44,335 nt of DNA. Origin: Deltaproteobacteria bacterium. GTDB taxonomy: Bacteria > Myxococcota > JACRCW01 > JAFGSX01. The notes beneath the pieces were generated by a model. It had not been told where the DNA came from, did not search any database, and worked only from the letters and a program-made list of their open reading frames with translations. Positions 1 to 7,369 of this stretch are shown in pieces (the first letter of the stretch is position 1; every line of letters begins with the position of its first letter). A program made the position numbers and the translations under genes. The stretch is from positions 1-44,335 of the forward strand of contig JAFGSX010000539.1 of NCBI GenBank assembly GCA_016934455.1. Direction: 5' to 3'.

Positions 1-836
1 CCGATCTCGATCGCGCGCCGCACCTCGACCTCGAGGATGCGCCTGCGCACATCGGCGGCCAGGCGGTAGTTGGGCGCGATTGCGACCTCGCCTGCGGCCT
101 GGTGCGCGGCCTCGGCGATGCGCTTGGGCGTCAGCGGCCCGTCGCTCAGCATCTTCTCGGCTCCGGCGGCGCGCATCGGCCGCGGCCCGACCGCGCCGAC
201 GGCGATCGCCGCGTGCAGGCACCTCTTGTTCTCGACCTCGAGCAGCGCGGCCACCGAGATCAGAGCGTAGTCGGTGGCGGTCGGCCGGAAGCGGCGATAG
301 GCGCTACCGCGCAGCTTGCTGCCCACCCCGAGCGAGACGCCGGTGATCAGCGCGTTGGCGGGCAGCGCGCGCAGCGGGTGCACCGCCACCAGCGCCGCCA
401 TCGGGATCGCGAAATCGCCGTTCTGGACGTGGGCGATCTGCACCTGAGCATCGAGCGCGAGCAGCGCCACCGGCAGGTCGGACCAGCTCGCGAGATGAAA
501 GATATTGCCGCCGAGGGTGATCGCGTTGCGCAGCGGCTGGGTGGCCACGCCGGCCGCGGTCTCGCGCAGCAGCGCTCCCTCGGCGTTGGGCAGCGCGTTG
601 GCGGCCGCGATCTCGGTGCAGCGGGCGGTGGCGCCGACGTGGATCACGTTGCCGTAGTCGACCGCGATGCGGTCGAGGCCGCAGCGCGTGATGTCGACCA
701 GCAGCTCGGCGCCGCGCCGGTTGCCGTGGGCGAGGGCAGTGCCGCCGCCGAGGGCTATCGCGCGGCGGTCGGGATCGCCCAGGATGCCGACGGCCTCCTT
801 GACGGTCGCCGGATAGGCAAACGCTTTGATCGTCAT
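1..836 (-). CDS. FAD-binding subunit of a molybdenum hydroxylase (xanthine dehydrogenase / CoxM family), 3' end outside window
   Basis: The frame opens with ATG at 836 and runs off the left edge, giving about 278 residues of a family that is usually near 290, so only a short tail is missing. The start MTIKAFAYPATVKEAV, a first FAD loop around residues 28-33 (ALGGGTAL) and the second flavin motif TLGGNI near residue 106 are those of the FAD_binding_5 / CO dehydrogenase flavoprotein C-terminal subunits. Such subunits pass electrons between the molybdopterin subunit and FAD in xanthine dehydrogenase-like enzymes in the cytoplasm. The upstream gene is a predicted 8-oxoguanine deaminase, so purine oxidation is the most likely role, but CO-dehydrogenase-like or other hydroxylases cannot be excluded without the large subunit, which may lie just left of the window. 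Confidence 0.9.
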   Translation of the reverse strand, partial: MTIKAFAYPATVKEAVGILGDPDRRAIALGGGTALAHGNRRGAELLVDITRCGLDRIAVDYGNVIHVGATARCTEIAAANALPNAEGALLRETAAGVATQPLRNAITLGGNIFHLASWSDLPVALLALDAQVQIAHVQNGDFAIPMAALVAVHPLRALPANALITGVSLGVGSKLRGSAYRRFRPTATDYALISVAALLEVENKRCLHAAIAVGAVGPRPMRAAGAEKMLSDGPLTPKRIAEAAHQAAGEVAIAPNYRLAADVRRRILEVEVRRAIEI

Positions 837-927
837 CTACAACCTCGTCGCTGGCGTCGCGCTGCGGCGGCGTGCAGGCAGCAACGACGCGCACCCGCAC
901 CAGGTTTTCGAGAAAGGGCACGTTTTG

Positions 928-2346
928 TCAACAGTGAGTTGGCGCGACCGTTCGGTGGCGCAGCGGATCGATGCCGGTGCGCTGCCGCATGCGAGCGATC
1001 ATCTCGGCGGCCAGGCGGTTCTGCTCGTCGATCAGCGCCGGCACGTCGAGCCCGGGCAGCCCGCCATCGTCGACGACGACCTCGCCGTTGACCAGGACAA
1101 AGCGGGCGCGGGCCGGCCCCTGGCACATCACCAGCGCCGCCACCGGATCGTGCATGGCGCCGGCGTAGGCCAGGTCGCGCAGGTCGAACAGCGCGATGTC
1201 GGCCGCCATGCCGGGCGTGAGCTGGCCGATGTCGTCGCGGCCGAGCACCCGGGCCGAGCCGCGGGTGGCGAGCCAGAGCGCGCTGCGCGCCGGCATCGCC
1301 TCGACGCCGGTGCCGACGCGGTGCACCAGGCAGGCGAGCCGGATCTCCTGCAGGAGGTTGCTGCCGTCGTTGCTGGCGCTGCCGTCCACGGCCAGGCCGA
1401 CCGGAACCCCGCGCTCGAGCATCGCGGGCACCCGCGCGATGCCGCTGCCGAGCCTCAGGTTCGAGGACGGGCAGTGCGCGACGCCGGTCCCGGTGCGCGC
1501 CAGCAGGTCGAGCTCGGCGTCGTCGAAGTGGACGCCGTGGGCGTACCAGACATCGCCGCCGACCCAGCCCACCTGCTCCATGTAGCCGAGTGGCCGCACC
1601 CCGCGTTGCTCGAGGCAGAACCTCTCCTCGTCGCGGGTCTCGGCCAGGTGGGTGTGCAGCCGCACCCCGAGCTTGCGCGCCAGGTCGGCCGCGCGCCGCA
1701 GCTCCTCGGCGGTGACCGAAAACGGCGAGCAGGGCGCCAGCGCGAGGCGGCACATCGAGAAGCGGCCGGGGTCGTGGTGCTCGGCGATCACCCGCTCGCA
1801 GTCGGCGCAGATCTCCTCCTGGCACTGCACCACGTCGTCGGGCGGCAGCCCGCCCTGGCTGCGGCCGAGGCTCATCGAGCCGCGCGTCGGGTGGAAACGC
1901 GCGCCGAGCCGACGCGCGGCGCGGATGGTCTCGTCGAGCAGCGCGGATTTCTGCTGGTGCGGAAAGACGTAGAAATGGTCCGCGACGGTGGTGCAGCCGG
2001 ACAGCAGCAGCTCGGAGATGCCGACCAGGGCGCTGGCGTGGACCGCCTCGGCGGTCAGCTCGCGCCAGATCTCGTACAGGCCGACCAGCCAGTCGAAGAG
2101 CTTGGCGTCCTGCACAAACGGCACCGCCCGCTGCATGGTCTGGTACAGGTGGTGGTGAGTGTTGATGAAGCCGGGCAGGGCGACGCAGCCGGTGGCGTCG
2201 ATCTCGCGGTCGAACGGGCCCGCGAACGGGCCGCGGCCGACCTGGGCGATCGCCCGATCCTCGACGACGATCGCGCCGTTGGCGATCTCCTGCTGTCGAT
2301 CGTCCATGGCGGCGATGCGCAGCGCGTTCTTGATCAGGATGCGCAC
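928..2346 (-). CDS. Amidohydrolase, 8-oxoguanine deaminase-like (guanine deaminase / chlorohydrolase superfamily)
   Basis: This 472-residue protein has the metal-dependent amidohydrolase plan. There is a short N-terminal beta region, then the HxH-type metal motif in GFINTHHHLYQT (about residue 60). HTHLAETRDEERF supplies a mid-barrel metal His, AHGVHFDD the next, and VDGSASNDGSN the catalytic Asp. The blocks CTTVADHFYVFP and CPSSNLRLGSGIARV are typical of the TrzN/AtzA/SsnA group and particularly of bacterial 8-oxoguanine deaminases, which hydrolyse 8-oxoguanine to urate and ammonia. It sits 91 bp upstream of a xanthine-dehydrogenase-type FAD subunit on the same strand, which fits purine salvage or catabolism. 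Guanine deaminase or an s-triazine-like hydrolase are alternatives; the substrate is inferred from motif similarity only. Confidence 0.85.
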   Translation of the reverse strand: MRILIKNALRIAAMDDRQQEIANGAIVVEDRAIAQVGRGPFAGPFDREIDATGCVALPGFINTHHHLYQTMQRAVPFVQDAKLFDWLVGLYEIWRELTAEAVHASALVGISELLLSGCTTVADHFYVFPHQQKSALLDETIRAARRLGARFHPTRGSMSLGRSQGGLPPDDVVQCQEEICADCERVIAEHHDPGRFSMCRLALAPCSPFSVTAEELRRAADLARKLGVRLHTHLAETRDEERFCLEQRGVRPLGYMEQVGWVGGDVWYAHGVHFDDAELDLLARTGTGVAHCPSSNLRLGSGIARVPAMLERGVPVGLAVDGSASNDGSNLLQEIRLACLVHRVGTGVEAMPARSALWLATRGSARVLGRDDIGQLTPGMAADIALFDLRDLAYAGAMHDPVAALVMCQGPARARFVLVNGEVVVDDGGLPGLDVPALIDEQNRLAAEMIARMRQRTGIDPLRHRTVAPTHC

Positions 2347-2401
2347 GGGGGGCCTCCGTCACACCGCTATCTAGCTGCTGCCGGGCGCCGCGACAACCGG
2401 C

Positions 2402-3466
2402 TCACGGCGCGGCCGGACAGCCGTCGTTGTCCGGCGTGCCGGCCCGGTTCGGGCAGCGGTCAAAGCCGTCGCGGATGCCATCTCCGTCGTTGTCGAACTC
2501 GGGACAGCCATCGCGATCCCGGTAGTCGTCAAAATCCTCGCGCTCCGCGGGACAGCGATCGTGTTGATCGGCGATGCCGTCGCTGTCGGCGTCGCGAAAG
2601 TGCGGCCCGAAGGCGATGCTCAGGAACAGGCGAAAGTCGGGCACCAGGTAACCGGGGGTGAAACCGATGGCCAGGCCGGGCTGCAGCGCGACCGGGCCGA
2701 TCAGGCTGCGCAGCGAGGCCAGACCCTCGACCGAGGTCTCCTTGAGGTTCATGAACGGCCGCTGGGCCGCGGTGGCCGCGGTCAGCTCGACGGTGGCGGC
2801 GAGCGGAAGTCGCCAGATCGGGACGTCGGCGCCCAGCGCCAGCAGGATCTCGTTGCCGATGAACAGCTCGCCGATCGACGCACCCTGGCGAAAACGATAC
2901 CCGATGTTGGCCGCGATCAGCGCCGGACCGCTCAACCAGCCCACCGCGGCGCGCGGCACGAAGGTGTAGCCGCGGTCGCCGAGCAGGCTGCGCCGGTCGC
3001 CCAGCGGCAGGCCGAGCTCGGGGATGAGCATCAGGCCAAAGCCGCGATAGCGCGGCTGAGGCCGCATGAGCACGAACTTGGCCAGCAGCCTGGGATCGCC
3101 GAAGCCGGCGTTGTTGACGTCGAGCGCGGGGGTGCCGCTGCCCTGGTAGAGCGTGGCCGGCAGGGCGAACGACAGCGCCAGCCAGTCGAAGACGCCGACG
3201 GTGCCGGTCAGATCGGCGGTGTACTGATCGGTGACGACGGAGGCATCGCCCAGGCCGTGCAGCGGCAGCACCACCGGCTCGCGCGCGTACTGCAGCCAGA
3301 GCGCGGCCTCGAGCCCGTAGCCGACCGGGGCCAAGGGCGGCTCGACCGCGACGAAGCTGCCGGCGGCGGTCGACGGCTGCCAGCGCTGCACGGCGACCTG
3401 GGCGCGGGCGACGCCGGCGCCGCTCAACGCGATCAGCAATGCCAGGGCCGGGAGGGCGCGCCTCAT
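2402..3466 (-). CDS. Outer-membrane beta-barrel with C-terminal thrombospondin type 3 repeats, no OmpA peptidoglycan domain
   Basis: The ATG at 3466 is preferred over a GTG at 3484 because it begins a clean signal peptide (MRRALPALALLIALSGAGVARAQ). The mature part, about residues 24-295, is rich in alternating hydrophobic/aromatic strands (for example GYTFVPRAAVGW and PDFRLFLSIAFGP), as expected for an 8- to 12-strand outer-membrane barrel. The last 60 residues hold calcium-binding TSP3-like repeats, visible as DADSDGIADQHDRCP, DRDGCPEFDNDGDGIRDGFD and TPDNDGCP. In many OmpA-like myxobacterial proteins such repeats lead into an OmpA/MotB peptidoglycan-binding domain; here the frame ends right after the repeats. 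It is probably an envelope structural protein or small porin. It lies downstream of the dihydroorotate-dehydrogenase-like gene with a 105-bp gap, so it may have its own promoter. Confidence 0.8.
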   Translation of the reverse strand: MRRALPALALLIALSGAGVARAQVAVQRWQPSTAAGSFVAVEPPLAPVGYGLEAALWLQYAREPVVLPLHGLGDASVVTDQYTADLTGTVGVFDWLALSFALPATLYQGSGTPALDVNNAGFGDPRLLAKFVLMRPQPRYRGFGLMLIPELGLPLGDRRSLLGDRGYTFVPRAAVGWLSGPALIAANIGYRFRQGASIGELFIGNEILLALGADVPIWRLPLAATVELTAATAAQRPFMNLKETSVEGLASLRSLIGPVALQPGLAIGFTPGYLVPDFRLFLSIAFGPHFRDADSDGIADQHDRCPAEREDFDDYRDRDGCPEFDNDGDGIRDGFDRCPNRAGTPDNDGCPAAP

Positions 3467-3571
3467 CGCGGCCGAGCCTAGCACTTTTTTGTGACGAGCA
3501 ACTCCGAAGCAACGAGGATGTGCAGGTCTGGTGAAGGCGGTCGGGACCCAGGACCGACCGCCCTGAGCCGG

Positions 3572-4561
3572 TCACCGATAGGAGCCCAGCACCTTCATGT
3601 ACTGCGCGCGCTCGTAGGCGCTGGGCGTCTTGACCTTCTGCTGGCTCATCGCGCCCTGCATCTGCCGGACCGACGCATACCCGCGGCGCTCCATCCAGCG
3701 CGCGAGACCGGCTTCCAGCGTGCGCAGGTGGCTGGCACCGTGCGTCAACAGCGTCGCCACCAGCAGCGTGGCCCGGGCGCCGACGAGCAGCAGCTTGATC
3801 ACGTCCTCGGTCTGGTGGATGCCGCTGGAGGCCGCCAGGTCGGCCTTGACCCGGCCGTGCAGGATGGCGATCCAGCGCATCGGCAGCCGCAGCTCGTAGT
3901 CGGTGGACAGCGCCAGGTTCGGCTCCACCTCCAGCGCCTCGAGGTCGATGTCGGGCTGGTAGAAGCGGTTGAACAGCACCAGCCCGGAGGCGCCAGCCTG
4001 TTCCAGGCGCGCGGCCATGTTGGCCAGGTTGGAGAAGTAGGGGCTGAGCTTGACCGCGACCGGCACCGACACGCTCCCCTTCACCGCGCGCACGATCTCG
4101 AGATAGCTCTCCTCGATGGCGGCGGCTCCCAGCGCGGGGTCGGTCGGGATGGCGTAGATGTTGAGCTCGATGGCGTCGGCGCCGGCCTGCTGCAACTGCT
4201 TGGCGTAGTCGGTCCAGCCGCCCAGCGTCGAGCCGTTGAGGCTGGCGATGACCGGGATCTTGACCGCGCGCTTGGCCTGGCGGACGTGCTCGAGGTACTC
4301 GACCGGCCCGAGCTGGAACTCGGCCGGGGTCGGGAAATAGGAGAGCGCCTCGGCGAAGCTCTCGCTGCCCTGCGCCAGCTTGTCCTCGAGGTTCTGCTCC
4401 TCGATCCGGATCTGCTCCTCGAACAGCGAGTGCAGCACGATCGCGGCGGCGCCGCTGTCCTCGAGCCGGCGGATGCCGTCGATCTGCTTGCCCAGCGGCG
4501 AGGCCCCGACCACCAGCGGCGTGCGCAGTTTGAGCCCCAGGTAGTTCGTGCTCAGGTCCAT
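3572..4561 (-). CDS. Dihydroorotate dehydrogenase-like flavoprotein (PyrD-like family)
   Basis: The 329-residue protein is a TIM-barrel flavoprotein of the dihydroorotate dehydrogenase superfamily. MDLSTNYLGLKLRTPLVVGA is the usual class 1 start, GADAIELNIYAIP corresponds to the FMN-contacting strand, VKLSPYFSN to the substrate Lys strand, and ASSGIHQTEDVIKLLLVGA to the FMN-phosphate region. The family commonly annotated as 'dihydroorotate dehydrogenase-like protein' differs from true PyrD in the active-site loop and is often not the pyrimidine enzyme. No pyrimidine genes are near, so the substrate is unknown. A good ribosome binding site (AGGAG, 8 nt before the ATG) supports the start. The leader between this gene and the upstream M23 peptidase contains two short GC hairpins. 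Confidence 0.85.
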   Translation of the reverse strand: MDLSTNYLGLKLRTPLVVGASPLGKQIDGIRRLEDSGAAAIVLHSLFEEQIRIEEQNLEDKLAQGSESFAEALSYFPTPAEFQLGPVEYLEHVRQAKRAVKIPVIASLNGSTLGGWTDYAKQLQQAGADAIELNIYAIPTDPALGAAAIEESYLEIVRAVKGSVSVPVAVKLSPYFSNLANMAARLEQAGASGLVLFNRFYQPDIDLEALEVEPNLALSTDYELRLPMRWIAILHGRVKADLAASSGIHQTEDVIKLLLVGARATLLVATLLTHGASHLRTLEAGLARWMERRGYASVRQMQGAMSQQKVKTPSAYERAQYMKVLGSYR

Positions 4562-4584
4562 GTGCGATCTCCTGCTTTGGGTTG

Positions 4585-4616
4585 GTCGGCGCGCCAGGCC
4601 GACGGGCGGCGCGCCC
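4585..4616 (-). other. Two adjacent GC-rich hairpins in the leader of the dihydroorotate dehydrogenase-like gene
   Basis: On the plus strand GTCGGC (4585-4590) pairs with GCCGAC (4598-4603), and immediately next to it GGGCG (4604-4608) pairs with CGCCC (4612-4616). They lie about 25 to 55 nt before the minus-strand start at 4561. A TATATA stretch lies just upstream in that gene's direction (about 4622-4629). They could shape the 5' untranslated region or simply reflect GC-rich DNA; there is no T-run to make a terminator. Confidence 0.3.
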
Positions 4617-4678
4617 GAACGGTATATATCAAAGATTTGCCGGCGGTGCAGGTGGCGCTGGTTCGACGCGGCTCGCCC

Positions 4679-5422
4679 TCAGGGCGCGGACGTCGGAGCG
4701 GCCGGCCGGCTGCTGGCGGCGGCGAGGTGCCGGCGGAGAAACAGCAGCGGATCGACGAAGCGCGCGTCCAGCTCGCGCCGGGTCATGGTCAACCAGCTCG
4801 CCACTCCGTAGTCGGCGAAGTCCTTTCGCACCTCGAGGTGCAGGTGATCGTAGTTGCCGCCGAGCCGCCGCGCCTCGTCGGCGGTGTAGAGCCGGCCGAT
4901 CTTGGTCGCCGGCGTCACCTGTTGGCCATTGCGGACGTCGATCCCGCCCAGGTGCTTGTACGACGTGTACAGTAGCGAGCCGTCGGCGAGCCGGTGCTTG
5001 ACCACCACCGTCGGGTGCGGGTCGCTCAGGTGGATCGAGCAGACCGCGCCGTTGGCCATCGCGTAGACGTCGACGTAGCCCCGCGGCTTGGGCCGCGGCA
5101 CCAGGTCGAGCCCGGTGTGGCGATGGCCGCGCCGGTAGCTCTGGCGCGGTGCGCCGAACTCGCTGACGACGGCGATGGTCTTGATCTGCGACCGGTCGCG
5201 CGTGGCAAAGGGCAACTGCCAGCCGTCGACCGCCAGCGCCGGCTCGACTTCGACAGCGGCGTCCCTGAAACGCGGCGCATCGTCCTCGATCGGTCCCGCC
5301 CGCAGCGCACCTGCTCCGAGCGCGCCGACCACCGCGGCGATCCCCAGCCAGCGACGGGCCAGGGCGGAGATCCTAGCGCGGTTGGCGGGCGCGCGGCGAG
5401 GGCGAGTCTGCCCGGTCGTCAC
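4679..5422 (-). CDS. M23-family metallopeptidase (LytM/lysostaphin-type), exported
   Basis: The start is taken as GTG at 5422, whose bases overlap the TGA of the upstream kinase gene (GTGA), so the two are translationally coupled. That start gives 247 residues. A hydrophobic segment near residues 20-45 (WLGIAAVVGALGAGALRAGP) is a signal peptide or anchor. The zinc site is visible as GHRHTGLDLV (HxxxD) and YDHLHLEV (HxH), with a catalytic-type His in TSYKHLGG, matching M23 endopeptidases that cut peptidoglycan cross-links or regulate amidases. All key residues are present, so it is probably active in the periplasm. Pairing with a kinase that carries a LiaF-like module suggests a cell-wall homeostasis role; that link is inference from operon structure. 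Confidence 0.88.
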   Translation of the reverse strand: MTTGQTRPRRAPANRARISALARRWLGIAAVVGALGAGALRAGPIEDDAPRFRDAAVEVEPALAVDGWQLPFATRDRSQIKTIAVVSEFGAPRQSYRRGHRHTGLDLVPRPKPRGYVDVYAMANGAVCSIHLSDPHPTVVVKHRLADGSLLYTSYKHLGGIDVRNGQQVTPATKIGRLYTADEARRLGGNYDHLHLEVRKDFADYGVASWLTMTRRELDARFVDPLLFLRRHLAAASSRPAAPTSAP

Positions 5423-7176
5423 TTTCCAGCATCCTCCCGGCCGGCCGCGCTGCTCGACGGCAGCGCTCGCTCCGCCGGCTCGCGCACACCGGCCGGCAAC
5501 ACCCGCCGGACCTCGTCGAAGATGGCGCGCAGCAGACCGCCCTCCTTGGGCGGTTCCTTGACCTTGACCGAGACGCCGCCGAAGACGGCGATGCCGGTGA
5601 TGCGCACCCACGGGGCGTCGCCGGTCGGCGGCTCGGCCAGCGCGCCGCCGCTCTCTTCGAAGCCGCCGAAGATGCCGATGCCGTCGACCTCGACGTAGAG
5701 GCCGGGCGGAACGATCACGTCGCAGCCCCCGAACACCGCCACCGCGCGGATGACGGTGCAGCCGGGCTGCAGCCTGGCCAGCCGCAGGTCGAGCTCGGTG
5801 CCGCCGAAGACGCACAGCGTGCGCATCCGCTTGGGCGGCCGCCAGGCGCCGGCCAGGTTGTGGCCGGAGAAGATCGAGATGATGTTGCGAGCTCCCGCGC
5901 GCACCGGCACCGGCTCGAGCGCGCTGCCTTCGGGGGCGGTCGCGATCGCCATGCCGGGTGCCGCGCCAGCGGCCGGCACCAGCGCGCCGGTCGAAGGCAG
6001 CTCGGGCAGATCGCGCAGCAGCCCGTCGAGATCGGCCGGCGCAGCCGCGCTCTCGGCCAGCCGGATGCGGTGGCCCAGCTCGGTGGCGTCGATGTGGCTC
6101 TGCACGAATTGCTCGCGCAGCTCGGCGATGGTGCGCTCGCGCTTCTCGTTGAGCACCCGCCTGGCCACCGGCCGCGGTGCCGGCTCGGCGCTGGCCGTCT
6201 CGTCTGCCGCGGGAGCGGCGAAGAGCGCGGGCGCAGACGTCGACCCGGCGGTGGGGGCCGCGATCGGATGCTCGCTCCACCATGCCTCGGCGCGCTCCGC
6301 GGTCCAGGGCTGCTCGAGCGGGATCGCGCGCAGCGCCGCTGCAACTTCCCGGGCGCCGGCTGGCCGCTCGTCGGGATGTTTGCGCAGGCAGGCCAGAACC
6401 AGGTCGTCAAAGGCGGCCGGCAACGACAAGCCCAGCCGCTGCGAAGGCGCGATCGGCTCCTCGCCGGCGTGGCGCATCAGCACCTGCAACGGGTTGGCGC
6501 CCTCGAACACGAGCTGGCCCGTGACCAGCCAGAAGGCGACGCAGCCCAGTGCGTACAGGTCGGCCCGGCCGTCGAGCGCGGTGCCGGCCGGCACCTCGGG
6601 AGGCATGAAGGCGGGCGAGCCGATCAGCGTGCCGTCGCCGGTGAGCTGGCTCTGCGCCGACGGCGCTGCCTCGAGCTTGACCAGTCCGAAGTCGAGTACC
6701 TTGAGGTAATCGTGCTGCAGGCCGAGCCGGCAGGCCAGCAGATTGCCCGGCTTGACGTCGCGGTGCACCAGCCCCAGGCCGTGCGCCTCGGCCAGCGCGT
6801 CGCACGCCTGCAGCAGGAGGTGCACGGCCCGCTCGACCGGGACCGGCCCGTGCACCGCGACCAATTGCTGCAGGTTGATGCCCTCGAGAAGCTCCATGGC
6901 ATAGAAGAGGGTGCCGTCCTCGGCCGTGCCGATGTCGTAGACCGCCACGGTGTGCGGCGAGCGCAGCATGCTGGTGGCGCGCACCTCGCGTTCGAAGCGC
7001 TTGAGCAGCTCGCGCTTGTGCTCCGGCTCGACGCCCGACAGCCGGTCCGGCCGGATCAGCTTGACCGCCACCGGCCGACCGAGCGCGCCGTGGCGCGCGC
7101 GCCAGACTTCACCCATGCCGCCGCGGCCGATCGGTTCGATCAGCTCGTAGGCTCCGTAGCGCAGCGCGTCTGCCAT
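5419..7176 (-). CDS. Ser/Thr protein kinase fused to DUF1707-like and LiaF-like (cell-wall stress) domains
   Basis: The ATG at 7176 gives 585 residues, beginning MADALRYGAYELIEPIGRGG. Residues 8-280 are a PknB-type kinase with glycine loop GRGGMGEV, catalytic Lys in VAVKLI (K39), HRDVKPGN, DFG and an activation segment ending SPAFMPPE, so it should be active. An Ala/Pro linker follows. Around residues 360-415, RVLNEKRERTIAELREQ through LRDLPELP matches the DUF1707 pattern. Residues about 450-545 (IISIFSGHNLAGAW, CVFGGTELDL, AVFGGCDVIVPPGL, GIFGGFEE) match the repetitive beta C-terminal domain of LiaF/YvqF-type cell-wall-active-antibiotic response proteins. No transmembrane segment is seen. 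Its stop overlaps the start of the M23 peptidase. The 193-bp gap to the divergent LysM gene presumably holds both promoters. Confidence 0.88.
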   Translation of the reverse strand: MADALRYGAYELIEPIGRGGMGEVWRARHGALGRPVAVKLIRPDRLSGVEPEHKRELLKRFEREVRATSMLRSPHTVAVYDIGTAEDGTLFYAMELLEGINLQQLVAVHGPVPVERAVHLLLQACDALAEAHGLGLVHRDVKPGNLLACRLGLQHDYLKVLDFGLVKLEAAPSAQSQLTGDGTLIGSPAFMPPEVPAGTALDGRADLYALGCVAFWLVTGQLVFEGANPLQVLMRHAGEEPIAPSQRLGLSLPAAFDDLVLACLRKHPDERPAGAREVAAALRAIPLEQPWTAERAEAWWSEHPIAAPTAGSTSAPALFAAPAADETASAEPAPRPVARRVLNEKRERTIAELREQFVQSHIDATELGHRIRLAESAAAPADLDGLLRDLPELPSTGALVPAAGAAPGMAIATAPEGSALEPVPVRAGARNIISIFSGHNLAGAWRPPKRMRTLCVFGGTELDLRLARLQPGCTVIRAVAVFGGCDVIVPPGLYVEVDGIGIFGGFEESGGALAEPPTGDAPWVRITGIAVFGGVSVKVKEPPKEGGLLRAIFDEVRRVLPAGVREPAERALPSSSAAGREDAGK

Positions 7177-7359
7177 GCCCGCGCTTGTAGCCGTATCGGT
7201 CGGCGTTGGCAACCAGCGCGGCCAGACAACCCACGGCCCGGTGCTGCACCAGCGGCGATGCCCCGGACCCGCCAATCTGCGCGGCACATCAATAATTACA
7301 GATAGAGGCCTGCGGCGCGGCCCGCAGTGTCGTCCTGCGTCCCCGGCGTCCGGAACAAC

Positions 7360-7363
7360 GGAG
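7360..7363 (+). promoter_or_regulatory. Ribosome binding site GGAG that selects the start of the LysM-annexin gene
   Basis: GGAG at 7360-7363 stands directly against an ATG at 7364 (no spacer) but 6 nt before a second in-frame ATG at 7370. The second is therefore the likely start. Much earlier in-frame starts would put coding sequence across the divergent promoter region. Confidence 0.55.
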
Positions 7364-7369
7364 ATGGCG

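Noticed and set aside
826-2661. Long open frame on the plus strand (about 611 codons) opposite the amidohydrolase
   Set aside because: High GC leaves few stops on the antisense strand. Its translation is Arg/Ala/Asp/Gln-rich with no motifs, while the opposite strand encodes a complete enzyme with all metal ligands.
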